From Streptomyces sp. NBC_01260 (GTDB lineage: Bacteria > Actinomycetota > Actinomycetes > Streptomycetales > Streptomycetaceae): a stretch of 64,000 bases of DNA. Below the pieces are notes generated by a model. That model had not been told where the DNA came from. It worked only from the letters and a program-made list of their open reading frames with translations, and did no database searches. The stretch is taken from the NCBI RefSeq assembly GCF_036226405.1, contig NZ_CP108464.1:8122001-8186000 (forward strand), read 5' to 3'. Positions 1 through 8,251 of this stretch are shown piece by piece (positions within the stretch are counted from its first letter, which is position 1; each line of letters begins with the position of its first letter). A program made the translations under genes and the position numbers.

Positions 1-877
1 GCACCCCGTCGTCGTCTGGTACGAGACGCTGCCCGGCGCCTCGATGGAACCGCCCCGGCCCGTCGCCGGAGCCATCGCCGACGCCGATGTGTGGATCGAG
101 TTCGCCGTCTCCTACCTGATGCACTCCAACGCCTTCCGCGCCGCCATGGCGAACGGCTGCCGCTACACCAACCTCACCGCGATGGACGTCCAGATGCTGG
201 TCGCCACCGTCGGCCGCCCCGACTTCCAGGGCGTCATACGCCTCGGCAAGGCGCTCGTCGCCCTCCTGGAGGCCGCCGACGAGGTCCGGATCACCTCCGC
301 CAACGGCACCGACCTGGTGGGCCGCAACGGCGACCGGCCGATCAACCTGCGCGGCAAGCCCGCCGAGAAGCCCGGCGAGACCGTCATGCTGTCCGGCCAG
401 ATCTCCTGGAACCCCCTCGAAGAGACCCAGGACGGCGTGCTCGTCTTCGACGGAGCCCTGTGGCCGCCGGACGAGATCGGCCTGCTGCGCAACCCGGTCC
501 GCTGCACCGTCGAGAAGGGCGTCGTCACCAAGATCGAGGGCGACGCCGACGCGGACACCTTCCGCCGCTGGATGGAGTCCTTCGACGACCCGAACATGTT
601 CCGCGTCGCGCACTGGTCGCTCGGCTTCAACCCCGGCGTCCTCGCGCCGACCGGACGCATCGTCGAGGACGAGCGCGTCTTCGGCTGCGTCGAACTCGGC
701 ATCGGAACCAAGGGTGCCTGGATCGGCGGCGAACCGTGGGTCGCCGCCGCCCACACCGACGGCAGCGTCCTCGGCCCGTCCATCTACCTCGACGGCGTCG
801 CCATCGAGGAGAACGGGCGCTACGTGCACCCGGACCTCGTCGCGATCTGCCGCGACCTGGGCGTCGCAGGCTACTGA
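1..877 (+). CDS. NicX / aminopeptidase T-like metalloenzyme (5' end missing)
   Basis: The reading frame is open from the left edge, so the N-terminus lies outside the window; the first internal ATG (position 44) is not a likely start. The remaining ~290 residues resemble the C-terminal part of the aminopeptidase T (M29) / 2,5-dihydroxypyridine 5,6-dioxygenase superfamily. Visible signs are the Gly-rich segment VELGIGTKGAW and the near-terminal AHTDGS, where family members place a metal-binding His and Asp. The family covers both peptidases and ring-cleaving Fe(II) dioxygenases, and sequence alone does not decide between them here. A strong hairpin follows the stop codon, so the unit ends here. 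Confidence 0.6.
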   Translation, partial: HPVVVWYETLPGASMEPPRPVAGAIADADVWIEFAVSYLMHSNAFRAAMANGCRYTNLTAMDVQMLVATVGRPDFQGVIRLGKALVALLEAADEVRITSANGTDLVGRNGDRPINLRGKPAEKPGETVMLSGQISWNPLEETQDGVLVFDGALWPPDEIGLLRNPVRCTVEKGVVTKIEGDADADTFRRWMESFDDPNMFRVAHWSLGFNPGVLAPTGRIVEDERVFGCVELGIGTKGAWIGGEPWVAAAHTDGSVLGPSIYLDGVAIEENGRYVHPDLVAICRDLGVAGY

Positions 878-881
878 TCTC

Positions 882-916
882 CGGGCGGGCCCGCACCCCC
901 GGTGCGGGCCCGCCCG
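882..916 (+). terminator. Strong hairpin terminator after the NicX-like gene
   Basis: A perfect 16-bp G+C-rich inverted repeat (882-897 with 901-916) leaves a 3-base loop, five bases past the stop codon. No long T-run follows, which is usual in high-G+C actinomycetes. Confidence 0.75.
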
Positions 917-968
917 TCACCCGTGAAACCGTTCCGCGACGCGAGTTACGCGACGTGAGAGGAGCGCC

Positions 969-2270
969 ATGCCCACCCCACCCCCCGTCACCTACCGCCA
1001 CGGCGGTCTGGTCTGTACCGACCACGCCATCGACGTGCCGCTCGACCACCGCACACCCGAGGGCCCCGCCATCGCCCTCTTCGCCCGCGAAGTCGTCGCC
1101 GAGGGACGCGAACACGAGGACCTGCCCCGTCTCCTCTGGCTCCAGGGCGGCCCCGGCGGCCGTGCCGAGCGCCCCAACGCCGCGGGGGCCTGGCTGCGCC
1201 GCGCCCTCACCGAGTACCGCGTCGTCCTGCTCGACCAGCGCGGCACCGGCCGCTCGACCCCCGCCGACCGGCGCACCCTCGCCCGATTCGGTACGGACTC
1301 CGAGGCCGCCGCCGGATACCTCGCGCACTTCCGCGCCGACTCGATCGTCTGCGACGCCGAACTCCTGCGCCGCCGGCTCCAGGGCGAACAGCCGTGGAGC
1401 GTGCTCGGCCAGAGCTTCGGCGGCTTCACCACGCTCACCTATCTCAGCCTCGCCCCCGAAGGGCTCACCCGGGCCTACATCACCGGCGGACTGCCGACCC
1501 TCACCGGCCACGCCGACGACGTGTACCGCGCCGCCTACGCCCGCACCCTCACCCAGAACGAGCGCTACTTCGCCCGCTACCCCGGCGACCAGGCCCTCGC
1601 CGACGCCGTCGCCGCGCACCTGGACACCCACGACGTCCGGATGCCGACCGGCGAACGCCTCACCGTGCGCCGCTTCCAGACCCTCGGCATCACGTTCGGC
1701 ACCGCGTCCAAATCCGAATCGCTCCACTACCTCCTGGAGACCGCCTTCACCGACGGCGTCGACGGGCCGGAGCTCACCGACACCTTCCTGCGCGGTGTCG
1801 ACGCCGCCGTGTCGTTCGCCGAACGCCCCCTGTACGCCGCACTCCACGAGCCGATCTACGCTCAGGGCGGCCGTGCCACCGACTGGTCCGCGCACCGCGT
1901 CCGCCAGGAGTTCCCCGCCTTCGACGCCACCGCCGGGGGCCCTCTGCGGTTCACCGGTGAGATGGTCTACCCCTGGCAGTTCGAGGAGGACCCCGCGCTC
2001 GTCCCGCTGCGCGGCGCCGCCGAGGAACTCGCCGCCCGCACCGACTGGCCGGCCCTCTACGACCTGGACCGGCTCGCCGCCAACGAGGTCCCCGTCGTCG
2101 CCGCCGTCTACCACGACGACATGTTCGTCGACCGGGAGCACGCCCTGGCCACCGCCGACGCCGTACACGGCCTGCGCGCCTGGGTCACCGACGCCTACGC
2201 CCACGACGGGGTCAGGGCCGACGCCGCCGTGCTGGACCGGCTGATCGCGATGGGCCGCGGCGAGGTCTGA
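969..2270 (+). CDS. Proline iminopeptidase-like alpha/beta hydrolase (S33 family)
   Basis: A 433-residue alpha/beta hydrolase, the usual length for actinomycete proline iminopeptidases of the ~430-residue type. The oxyanion-hole region reads LWLQGGPGGR near residue 60, followed by the family motif VVLLDQRGTGRS near residue 90 and the nucleophile elbow GQSFGG near residue 145. The C-terminal acid and base lie around VYHDDMFVDREHA. There is no signal peptide or membrane segment, so it should be cytoplasmic and release N-terminal proline from short peptides. The ATG follows the Shine-Dalgarno sequence GAGAGGAG at normal spacing. Substrate preference is inferred from the family. Confidence 0.85.
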   Translation: MPTPPPVTYRHGGLVCTDHAIDVPLDHRTPEGPAIALFAREVVAEGREHEDLPRLLWLQGGPGGRAERPNAAGAWLRRALTEYRVVLLDQRGTGRSTPADRRTLARFGTDSEAAAGYLAHFRADSIVCDAELLRRRLQGEQPWSVLGQSFGGFTTLTYLSLAPEGLTRAYITGGLPTLTGHADDVYRAAYARTLTQNERYFARYPGDQALADAVAAHLDTHDVRMPTGERLTVRRFQTLGITFGTASKSESLHYLLETAFTDGVDGPELTDTFLRGVDAAVSFAERPLYAALHEPIYAQGGRATDWSAHRVRQEFPAFDATAGGPLRFTGEMVYPWQFEEDPALVPLRGAAEELAARTDWPALYDLDRLAANEVPVVAAVYHDDMFVDREHALATADAVHGLRAWVTDAYAHDGVRADAAVLDRLIAMGRGEV

Positions 2271-2279
2271 CACGGGCAC

Positions 2280-2316
2280 CGGGGGCAGGGCACCTCTCGG
2301 GAGTGCCCCGCCCCCG
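2280..2316 (+). terminator. Hairpin terminator after the iminopeptidase gene
   Basis: 14-bp arms (2280-2293 and 2303-2316) pair with a single mismatch around a 9-base loop. It lies directly between the iminopeptidase stop and the next start codon. Confidence 0.65.
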
Positions 2317-2322
2317 ACGCAT

Positions 2323-3042
2323 ATGATCTACGGGTCCGCAGGCCGACCGCCGTCCTGCCACGCCACCGAGGGGTGCCCCATCCGTTCCGTACGCGTCCGG
2401 CTGCCCGAACAGCGCGGTGAACTGCTGGCCCGGCACGAGGACGGCGTGGACCTGCACCATCTGGTGTGGCGGCTGGGGCCCGGGTGGCGGGTGTGCAGCA
2501 GCGCCGTGCTCGGCGGCGGCATCGGCCCGCGGGACTGGATCCTCAACGCCCAGGTGCCCGGCGGCTATCCGCGGATGGACCCCGACCGCCACCTCGCCGA
2601 GATCGCCGCGGCCGAACACCTCAGCGGGCCCGGCGCCGGTCTGATGACGGCCGCCGATGTCACCGCGTACACGGTCGCCGCGGACGAGGGCGTCACGGCC
2701 ACCGCCACCTGCGGCCTCGGAGTACGCGGCTGGGCGGCGGCCCCGGCCGAGGACGCCGGGGCACCGCCGCGGCCCGGCACGGTCAACATCGTCGTCATCC
2801 TCCCCGCGCCGCTCTCCGACGCCGCACTCGTCAACGCCGTCGCCACCGCCACCGAGGCCAAGGTCCAGGCTCTCCTCGACGCAGGGCTCGACTGCTCCGG
2901 CACCCCCACCGACTCCGTCTGCATCGCCGCCCCCGCCCCCGAGGCCGGACCGGGCGAACCGTTCGCCGGGCCGCGCTCGCTCTGGGGTGCGCGACTCGCC
3001 AGGGCGGTGCACGCTGCGGTACTCGAAGGCGCGCTGCCGTAA
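2323..3042 (+). CDS. cbiZ: Adenosylcobinamide amidohydrolase, CbiZ family
   Basis: A 239-residue CbiZ-type protein. CbiZ removes the aminopropanol side chain from adenosylcobinamide, giving cobyric acid that can re-enter B12 synthesis. The best evidence is the C-terminal block with TVNIVVILPAPLSD near residue 147 and the family-typical CSGTPTDSVCIAAP near residue 190; the N-terminal half has the Gly-rich SSAVLGGGIGPRDWILN. No clear Shine-Dalgarno precedes this ATG, and the first ~20 residues look unlike a domain, so the true start is uncertain. It stands alone among salvage genes; the B12-dependent mutase at 42.7-46.7 kb is a possible beneficiary, but that is inference. Confidence 0.75.
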   Translation: MIYGSAGRPPSCHATEGCPIRSVRVRLPEQRGELLARHEDGVDLHHLVWRLGPGWRVCSSAVLGGGIGPRDWILNAQVPGGYPRMDPDRHLAEIAAAEHLSGPGAGLMTAADVTAYTVAADEGVTATATCGLGVRGWAAAPAEDAGAPPRPGTVNIVVILPAPLSDAALVNAVATATEAKVQALLDAGLDCSGTPTDSVCIAAPAPEAGPGEPFAGPRSLWGARLARAVHAAVLEGALP

Positions 3043-3103
3043 TCCTGAGCATCCGTAACGCCGCGAGCCGACCCGGGCGCGGCCGACGAAGGGAATCGCC
3101 CTC

Positions 3104-4012
3104 ATGAGCGCAGCAACAGCCGACGTCACCCCGCAGCGGCCGGTCGTCGCCGTCCTCGGTACCGGAATCATGGGGTCGGGAATGGCCCGGAGCCTGCTCC
3201 GGGCCGGGCTGGAGGTCCGCGCCTGGAACCGTACGCAGGCCAAGGCGCAGCCCCTCGCCGCGGACGGCGCCACCGTTACCGGCACGGCCGCGGAAGCCGT
3301 ACGCGGCGCCGACGTCATTCTCACCGTGCTCAACGACAAGACCTCCGTCGCCGCCGCGCTCACCGCCGCGTCCGACGGGGTGCGCCGCGGCCAGGTCCTG
3401 CTGCAGAGCTCCACCGTCGGACCGGATGCCTCGGTCGAGTTGGCTCAACGCGCCGCGGACCTGGGCCTCGTCTACCTCGACGCCCCGGTCTCCGGAACCA
3501 GGCAGCCCGCGGAACAGGGCGCGCTGACCGTCTTCGTCTCCGGACCGTCCGCCGCCCGCGAAGTGGCCGCACCCGTGCTCGACGCGATCGGACAGCGCAC
3601 GGTCTGGGTCGCCGAGGAACCGGGGGCCGCCTCCAGGCTGAAGCTCGTGGTCAACACCTGGGTGATCAACATGGTGGGCGGCGTGGCGGAGTGCCTCAAC
3701 CTCGCTGAGGGGCTGGGCGTGGACCCACAGCTGTTCCTCGACGCCGTGAGGGGCGGCCCGCTCGACTCCGGGTATCTGCACGGCAAGTCCGCCGCGGTCC
3801 TGTCCGGCGATCTCACCCCGAGCTTCGCCCTGAGCACGGCACTCAAGGACACCCGTCTCATCCTCGAAGCCGCCGAACAGACCGGGCTACGGCTGGATCT
3901 GACCGCCGCCTCGGCGGCCCGCTTCGAGCGCGCCGAGGCGACCGGGCACGGCGGCGAGGACATGATCGCCACCTACTACGCGGGCCGGCCGGCAGAGAAG
4001 GACGCCGGCTGA
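3104..4012 (+). CDS. NAD(P)-dependent beta-hydroxyacid dehydrogenase (3-hydroxyisobutyrate dehydrogenase family)
   Basis: 302 residues, the standard length. An N-terminal Rossmann fold starts VAVLGTGIMGSGMARSLL (around residues 13-30). It is followed by the family signature DAPVSGTRQPAEQGALT near residue 126, where the SGG-type substrate loop normally sits, and a catalytic Lys in SRLKLVVNTW near residue 180. Members oxidise short beta-hydroxyacids or reduce the matching semialdehydes; the exact substrate (3-hydroxyisobutyrate, tartronate semialdehyde or glyoxylate) cannot be read from the sequence. The start follows GAAGGGAA. The gene ends inside a bidirectional terminator shared with the converging sulfite-oxidase-like gene. 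Confidence 0.85.
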   Translation: MSAATADVTPQRPVVAVLGTGIMGSGMARSLLRAGLEVRAWNRTQAKAQPLAADGATVTGTAAEAVRGADVILTVLNDKTSVAAALTAASDGVRRGQVLLQSSTVGPDASVELAQRAADLGLVYLDAPVSGTRQPAEQGALTVFVSGPSAAREVAAPVLDAIGQRTVWVAEEPGAASRLKLVVNTWVINMVGGVAECLNLAEGLGVDPQLFLDAVRGGPLDSGYLHGKSAAVLSGDLTPSFALSTALKDTRLILEAAEQTGLRLDLTAASAARFERAEATGHGGEDMIATYYAGRPAEKDAG

Positions 4013-4073
4013 GCCGGGCCGCCACGGGTGGTGCCGGGCGAGCCGCTCGGCACCACCCGTGGCGGCCCGGCTC
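4011..4073. terminator. Bidirectional terminator with stop codons of both genes at its edges
   Basis: A perfect 25-bp inverted repeat (4011-4035 with 4049-4073) encloses a 13-base loop. The plus-strand stop (4010-4012) and the minus-strand stop (4072-4074) overlap the outer ends of the stem, so one hairpin serves two converging genes with no spare bases. Confidence 0.85.
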
Positions 4074-5346
4074 AGACGACCCGCACCTCGTGCCGGACCA
4101 CGGCATCGAACAGGTACCCCTGCGTGTTGTGCACAGCAACCTCCGGCTGGGTACGGCCCGTCCGGTCAGTCGCCCGCGCCAGCAGGACGGCGGGGCCACG
4201 GTCTTCCGGCAGCCAGTCTGCCGACCAGCGGACCCAACTGCTGCTCCTCGACTCGTCGCGCAGCCGCGCGCGGCGCCACCGGGCGCCCCCGTCGGTGCTG
4301 ACCTCGACCGTACGCACGGGTGCTCCGCCCGACCACGAGCGGCCCGTCAGCACGTGGCGCCGACGGGCGGCAAACGACGCACCCGGAGTCAGCTCGAAGG
4401 CGCTCTTCAGCGTCTGCCGGGTCAGCGGGGCACTGCCCTCCGGCGGATAGCCGGGGCCGAACAGCCGGTACAGCCCGGTGTTCCACGGGGAGACCAGGGG
4501 CGCCGCGCTCACCTCGATGTCGCCGACCCACTTGACGTTCGCGACACCGATCCAGGACGGCACGATCAGCCGCACCGGATGGCCGTGGTCGGGCGGCAGC
4601 GGTTCGCCGTTCATCTCGAAGGCGAGCAGTACGTCGTCCAGCGCCTTCGAGACCGGCAGCGGCCGGCGGACCCGTCCCAGATTGATGCCGTCGCTGATCA
4701 CCTCGTCGTCCAGGCCACGCGGCAGTACGTCGACCGCATCCCCCGTGATGCCCGCACGGCGCAGCACATCGGCGAGCCGGACCCCGCGCCAGCGGGCCGT
4801 CCCGATTGCGCCCAGGGTCCAGGCCGTCCCGCTGACCTGCTGGCTCTGCTGCGTCGTGTAGTAGCTGCGGGCGTTGCCCGCGCACTCGACGAACGAGGTG
4901 CGCGTGAACGACGGCAGAGCGCGCAGCTCGTCGTACGTGAACTCCACCGCCGGGCCGCTGAGCGCGTCGCCCCAAACCCGCAGCTTCCAGGCGGCCGAGT
5001 CGATCCGCGGGGTGCTGGTGTGATTGCGCACGAAGAAGCGGTCGGCCGGAGTGAGCAGCCCGGTCGGGCGCAGTGCCGCGAAGTTCGTCTCGGCGTTGGT
5101 GCCCCGCACGGTGAACACCTCGGGCGGCAGCGGCTTCACGATCCCGGGCGCGGGGGAGGGGGCGCCGGGCGCGGCATGCGCGGGGGCGGCGAGATCGGCA
5201 AGCGGGCCGGCCACCGAGGCGGCCGCCACCAGCCTGAGCAGATCACGGCGCTCGATACCTGCGGAACGGGCGGCGCCACGCGCCCACTGGCGCAACCGCA
5301 TCCCGTCGTACGTGGCCTCGGGCGGAGGAACGGACCTCATGAACAT
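4072..5346 (-). CDS. Tat-exported sulfite oxidase-like molybdopterin oxidoreductase
   Basis: 424 residues. The N-terminus carries a twin-arginine signal (IERRDLLRLV, Arg33-Arg34, then a hydrophobic stretch and AHA near residue 57), so the folded enzyme should be exported. The mature protein has the sulfite oxidase molybdenum domain: the cofactor-binding Cys in FVECAGNARS (Cys155), the PPDHGHPVRL loop, and a C-terminal dimerisation-type domain near KSAFELTPGA. No heme domain is present, so electrons must go to a separate carrier. It lies only 36 bases after metX on the same strand, suggesting a sulfur-related operon with metY and metX. Oxidation of sulfite or of another S- or N-oxide is possible; the substrate is inferred. 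Confidence 0.8.
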   Translation of the reverse strand: MFMRSVPPPEATYDGMRLRQWARGAARSAGIERRDLLRLVAAASVAGPLADLAAPAHAAPGAPSPAPGIVKPLPPEVFTVRGTNAETNFAALRPTGLLTPADRFFVRNHTSTPRIDSAAWKLRVWGDALSGPAVEFTYDELRALPSFTRTSFVECAGNARSYYTTQQSQQVSGTAWTLGAIGTARWRGVRLADVLRRAGITGDAVDVLPRGLDDEVISDGINLGRVRRPLPVSKALDDVLLAFEMNGEPLPPDHGHPVRLIVPSWIGVANVKWVGDIEVSAAPLVSPWNTGLYRLFGPGYPPEGSAPLTRQTLKSAFELTPGASFAARRRHVLTGRSWSGGAPVRTVEVSTDGGARWRRARLRDESRSSSWVRWSADWLPEDRGPAVLLARATDRTGRTQPEVAVHNTQGYLFDAVVRHEVRVV

Positions 5347-5382
5347 CTCCAGGGTGCGGGGAAATGGGCCAGCGGCGGTGAA

Positions 5383-6465
5383 TCAGCGGCCAGGACCAGG
5401 CCGGTCCGACAGCAACTCCCTCACCAGAGCGCCCACCTGGACCGTCTCGATCAGGAACCCGTCGTGGCCGTACGGGGACTCGACGATTCGGGCCCGGTCG
5501 GCGCCGGGCAGCAGCGTGGCCAGCTCCGCCTGCTGGGTGGGCGGATAGAGCCGGTCGGAGTCGATGCCCGCGACCAGCGCGGGCATCCGCGCGCGGCGCA
5601 GCGCCTGCGCGGTGCCGCCCCGTCCGCGTCCGACGTCGTGCCCGTTCATCGCCTCGGTCAGCGTGACGTAACTCCCCGCGTCGAAGCGGTGCACCAGTTT
5701 GGCCGCGTGATGGTCGAGATACGACTCCACCCGGTACCGCCCGCCCTGCCGGGGATGTTCACCCGGCTGTGCCTCGCCACCGAACCGGGAGCCGAGCTCC
5801 GGCTCGCTGCGGTAGGTGACGTGGGCGATCCTGCGGGCCAGACCGAGGCCCCGGTGCGGGCCCTCGCCCGGTGCCGCGTCGTGGTAGTGGCCACCGCGCC
5901 ACGCGGGGTCGGAGCGGATCGCGGAGATCTGCACGGAGCCCCAGGCTATCTGCTCCGCCGAGGCCGCCGCGGGCGCCGCGAGCACCAGCAGCGATCCGGT
6001 GCGCTCCGGCCGGCCGACGGCCCATTCGAGCGCCCGCATACCGCCCATCGATCCGCCGATCACCGCCGCCCACCGGCCGATGCCCAGCGCGTCGGCCAGC
6101 GCCGCCTCGGCCGTGACCTGGTCGCGGACCGTCAGATACGGGAAGCCGCCGCCCCAGTGCGCCCGGTCCGGGTGCCTGGACGACGGACCGGTGCTGCCCT
6201 GGCAGCCGCCGAGTACATTCGGCGCGACGACGAACCAGCGCTCGGTGTCCAGCGCCTTGCCGGGACCGACCAGCGCGTCCCACCAGCCTTCTGAGGGATG
6301 GCCGGACCCCGCGGGCCCGGCCACATGGCTGTCCCCGGTCAGGGCGTGCAGCACCAGGACCGCGTTGGAGCCGTCGGCCGCCGGGCGTCCCCATGTCTCG
6401 TACGCCAGTTGCACACCGGGCAGTGCCCCGCCCGACTCCAGCGGCAGCGGCCGGTCCAGGCGCAC
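5383..6465 (-). CDS. metX: Homoserine O-acetyltransferase
   Basis: Transfers acetyl from acetyl-CoA to homoserine, making the substrate of MetY for homocysteine synthesis. It is an alpha/beta hydrolase-fold protein: the motif VLHALTGDSHVAG near residue 38, PNVLGGCQGSTGPSS near 82, nucleophile elbow GGSMGG near 137, and the C-terminal Asp and His in AGIDSDRLYPP and YGHDGFL. The GTG start used here (6465) gives 360 residues, but the codons upstream stay open and read like family N-termini (EGDPPGRRSWVRL). The only start-like codon there is a CTG at 6555 overlapping the metY stop as CTGA, which would give 390 residues. It lies directly downstream of metY. Confidence 0.92.
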   Translation of the reverse strand: MRLDRPLPLESGGALPGVQLAYETWGRPAADGSNAVLVLHALTGDSHVAGPAGSGHPSEGWWDALVGPGKALDTERWFVVAPNVLGGCQGSTGPSSRHPDRAHWGGGFPYLTVRDQVTAEAALADALGIGRWAAVIGGSMGGMRALEWAVGRPERTGSLLVLAAPAAASAEQIAWGSVQISAIRSDPAWRGGHYHDAAPGEGPHRGLGLARRIAHVTYRSEPELGSRFGGEAQPGEHPRQGGRYRVESYLDHHAAKLVHRFDAGSYVTLTEAMNGHDVGRGRGGTAQALRRARMPALVAGIDSDRLYPPTQQAELATLLPGADRARIVESPYGHDGFLIETVQVGALVRELLSDRPGPGR

Positions 6466-6551
6466 CCAGGAGCGACGGCCCGGCGGGTCCCCCTCCCGCC
6501 GGCCTCCGGTGGCCGGCGGGAGGGGGAGTGCGGTCGAGGGGGCCGTCCGGT

Positions 6552-7913
6552 TCAGGACGCCGCCTTCGCGGCCCGGAGTCCGGCCTCCAGATCGGCCTTG
6601 AGGTCATCCACGTTCTCCAGCCCGACCGAGAGGCGGACCAGCCCGGCGGTCGCCCCGGTGGCGGCCAGCTGCTCCTCGGTCAGCTGGCTGTGCGTGGTCG
6701 ACGCCGGATGGATGATCAGGCTCCGGACGTCACCGATGTTGGCGAGGTGGCTGAACAGTTCGACCGCCTCCACGAACCGCTTGCCCGCCTCCACCCCGTC
6801 CCGCAGCTCGAAGGCGAGCACAGCCCCGGCGCCCCGGGGCAGATAACGGCGCCCCGCCTCGTACCACTTGCTCGATTCGAGCCCGGCGTAGTGGACGGCC
6901 GACACCTCGTCCCGACGCTCCAGCCATTGGGCCAGCGCCAAGGCGTTCGCGGTGTGCCGCTCCAGCCGGAGGCTCAGCGTCTCCACGCCCTGCAGCAGCA
7001 GGAAGGCGGAGTGCGGGGAGAGCGCGGGGCCGAGATCGCGCAGCAGCTGCACCCGGAGCTTGACCGCGAAGGCGCTGGGGCCGAGGTCCGGCCAGTAGCG
7101 CAGACCGTGGTAGCTCGGGTCGGGAGAGTTGAAGTCGGGGAACCGCTCGGCGTGCGCCCCGAAGTCGAACGTACCGCCGTCCACCACCACACCGCCGATG
7201 GTGGTGCCGTGCCCGCCGAGGAACTTCGTCGCCGAGTGGATGACGACGTCCGCGCCGTGCTCGATCGGGCGCAGCAGGAACGGCGTGGGCACGGTGTTGT
7301 CGACGATCAGCGGCACCCCGGCCGCGTGTGCGGCGTCGGCGACCGCCCGGATGTCGAGGACGTCACCGCGCGGATTGCCCAGCGTCTCCGCGAACAGCGC
7401 CTTGGTGTTCGGCCGGATCGCCGCCGACCACGCCTCGATGTCGTCCGGGTCGTCGACGAACGACACCTCGATGCCGAACCGGGGGAGCGTATGGCGCAGC
7501 AGGTTGTAAGTGCCGCCGTACAGCGAGGTGGACGAGACGATGTGGTCCCCGGCGCCGGCCAGCGTCAGCAGGGCGAGGGTCTCGGCGGCCTGTCCGGAAG
7601 CGAGCGCCACCGCGGCGACGCCGCCTTCCAGCGCGGCGATCCGCTGCTCCAGGACGTCCTGGGTGGGGTTGTGGATCCGGGTGTAGATATTGCCGGGTTC
7701 GGCGAGCGAGAACAGGTCCGCGGCGTGCTGGGTGTCCCGGAAGACGAACGACGTCGTCTGGTAGATCGGCACGGCGCGGGCGCCGGTCGCCGGATCGGGG
7801 ACGGCCCCGGAGTGGATCTGCTTGGTCTCGAACGACCACGCGGCACCTGGGTCCTGACGGTCCTGGTCCTTGGGGGTGTGCCCTGCGGTGACGGAGTCGA
7901 CGGGCTGGCTCAT
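6552..7913 (-). CDS. metY: O-acetylhomoserine sulfhydrylase (PLP enzyme)
   Basis: 453 residues, normal for the family. It makes homocysteine from O-acetylhomoserine and sulfide. Motifs in order: the substrate loop PIYQTTSFVF near residue 49, YTRIHNPTQDVLE near 77, the PLP-stacking segment TSLYGGTYNL near 129, the Asp that contacts PLP nitrogen in PLIVDNTV, and the Schiff-base lysine in HSATKFLGGHG (Lys230). The ATG follows AGAGGAAC. It is the first large gene of a leader peptide-metY-metX-sulfite-oxidase-like operon, a context that supports sulfur control. Confidence 0.95.
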   Translation of the reverse strand: MSQPVDSVTAGHTPKDQDRQDPGAAWSFETKQIHSGAVPDPATGARAVPIYQTTSFVFRDTQHAADLFSLAEPGNIYTRIHNPTQDVLEQRIAALEGGVAAVALASGQAAETLALLTLAGAGDHIVSSTSLYGGTYNLLRHTLPRFGIEVSFVDDPDDIEAWSAAIRPNTKALFAETLGNPRGDVLDIRAVADAAHAAGVPLIVDNTVPTPFLLRPIEHGADVVIHSATKFLGGHGTTIGGVVVDGGTFDFGAHAERFPDFNSPDPSYHGLRYWPDLGPSAFAVKLRVQLLRDLGPALSPHSAFLLLQGVETLSLRLERHTANALALAQWLERRDEVSAVHYAGLESSKWYEAGRRYLPRGAGAVLAFELRDGVEAGKRFVEAVELFSHLANIGDVRSLIIHPASTTHSQLTEEQLAATGATAGLVRLSVGLENVDDLKADLEAGLRAAKAAS

Positions 7914-8105
7914 GGTGTTCCTCTGCGGTTCTCGGTGCGGGCGTGGTCAGGCACCGGTGCCGGTACCCCGGCGGGGCCGGTCAGGACGGGGTGACGGCCG
8001 TCCGTGCCGAGGGGGGCGCGGGCGGTGGCGCGGCGGGCCGCGGGCGTGCCGAAGCCGGGGCGGTGCCTGAAGGGGGAATCGACGCCTCGGTGGCGTCCGT
8101 GCCGG
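7914..8105 (-). promoter_or_regulatory. Structured 5' leader between the leader peptide and metY
   Basis: About 190 transcribed bases separate the leader peptide stop from metY. They hold several short inverted repeats, including a 12-bp palindrome GGCACCGGTGCC just upstream of the metY ribosome-binding site. Alternative folding here could couple leader translation to metY expression. I looked for a SAM-IV-type riboswitch core and did not find one. Confidence 0.4.
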
Positions 8106-8216
8106 TCAGCTGCTCAACGGAGCGGGGGCGCGGCGGATGCGGCGGCTACACGCCGAGGATGCGAGGCGACCCAGATCGACGTGGCGCCGCGAGACGAGTG
8201 TCACGGTCGCGGGCAT
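8106..8216 (-). CDS. Short leader peptide of the metYX operon
   Basis: A 36-codon reading frame that is too short for normal gene calling. It encodes the block SRRHVDLGRLASSACSRR, which matches the conserved SRRHVDL core of the small leader peptides that actinomycetes place before sulfur-assimilation and methionine genes. Cysteine and clustered arginines in the block are typical. ATG 8216 sits where the promoter at 8223-8251 would start transcription, so the peptide is probably leaderless; an internal GTG (8204) would give 32 codons. Stalling at the Cys/Arg stretch when sulfur amino acids are scarce is the likely mechanism, inferred from the family and its position ahead of metY. Confidence 0.75.
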   Translation of the reverse strand: MPATVTLVSRRHVDLGRLASSACSRRIRRAPAPLSS

Positions 8217-8222
8217 GCGGCG

Positions 8223-8251
8223 AGCGTGTCAGCGGGCCTCGTGTGCGTCAA
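8223..8251 (-). promoter_or_regulatory. Probable promoter of the metY leader and operon
   Basis: On the minus strand TTGACG (8251-8246) is followed after 17 bases by CACGCT (8228-8223), and the leader ATG lies about 7 bases further on. The -35 is good and the -10 is weak but actinomycete-like. Between here and the cdhB stop (8252-8471) I see no other gene. Confidence 0.45.
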
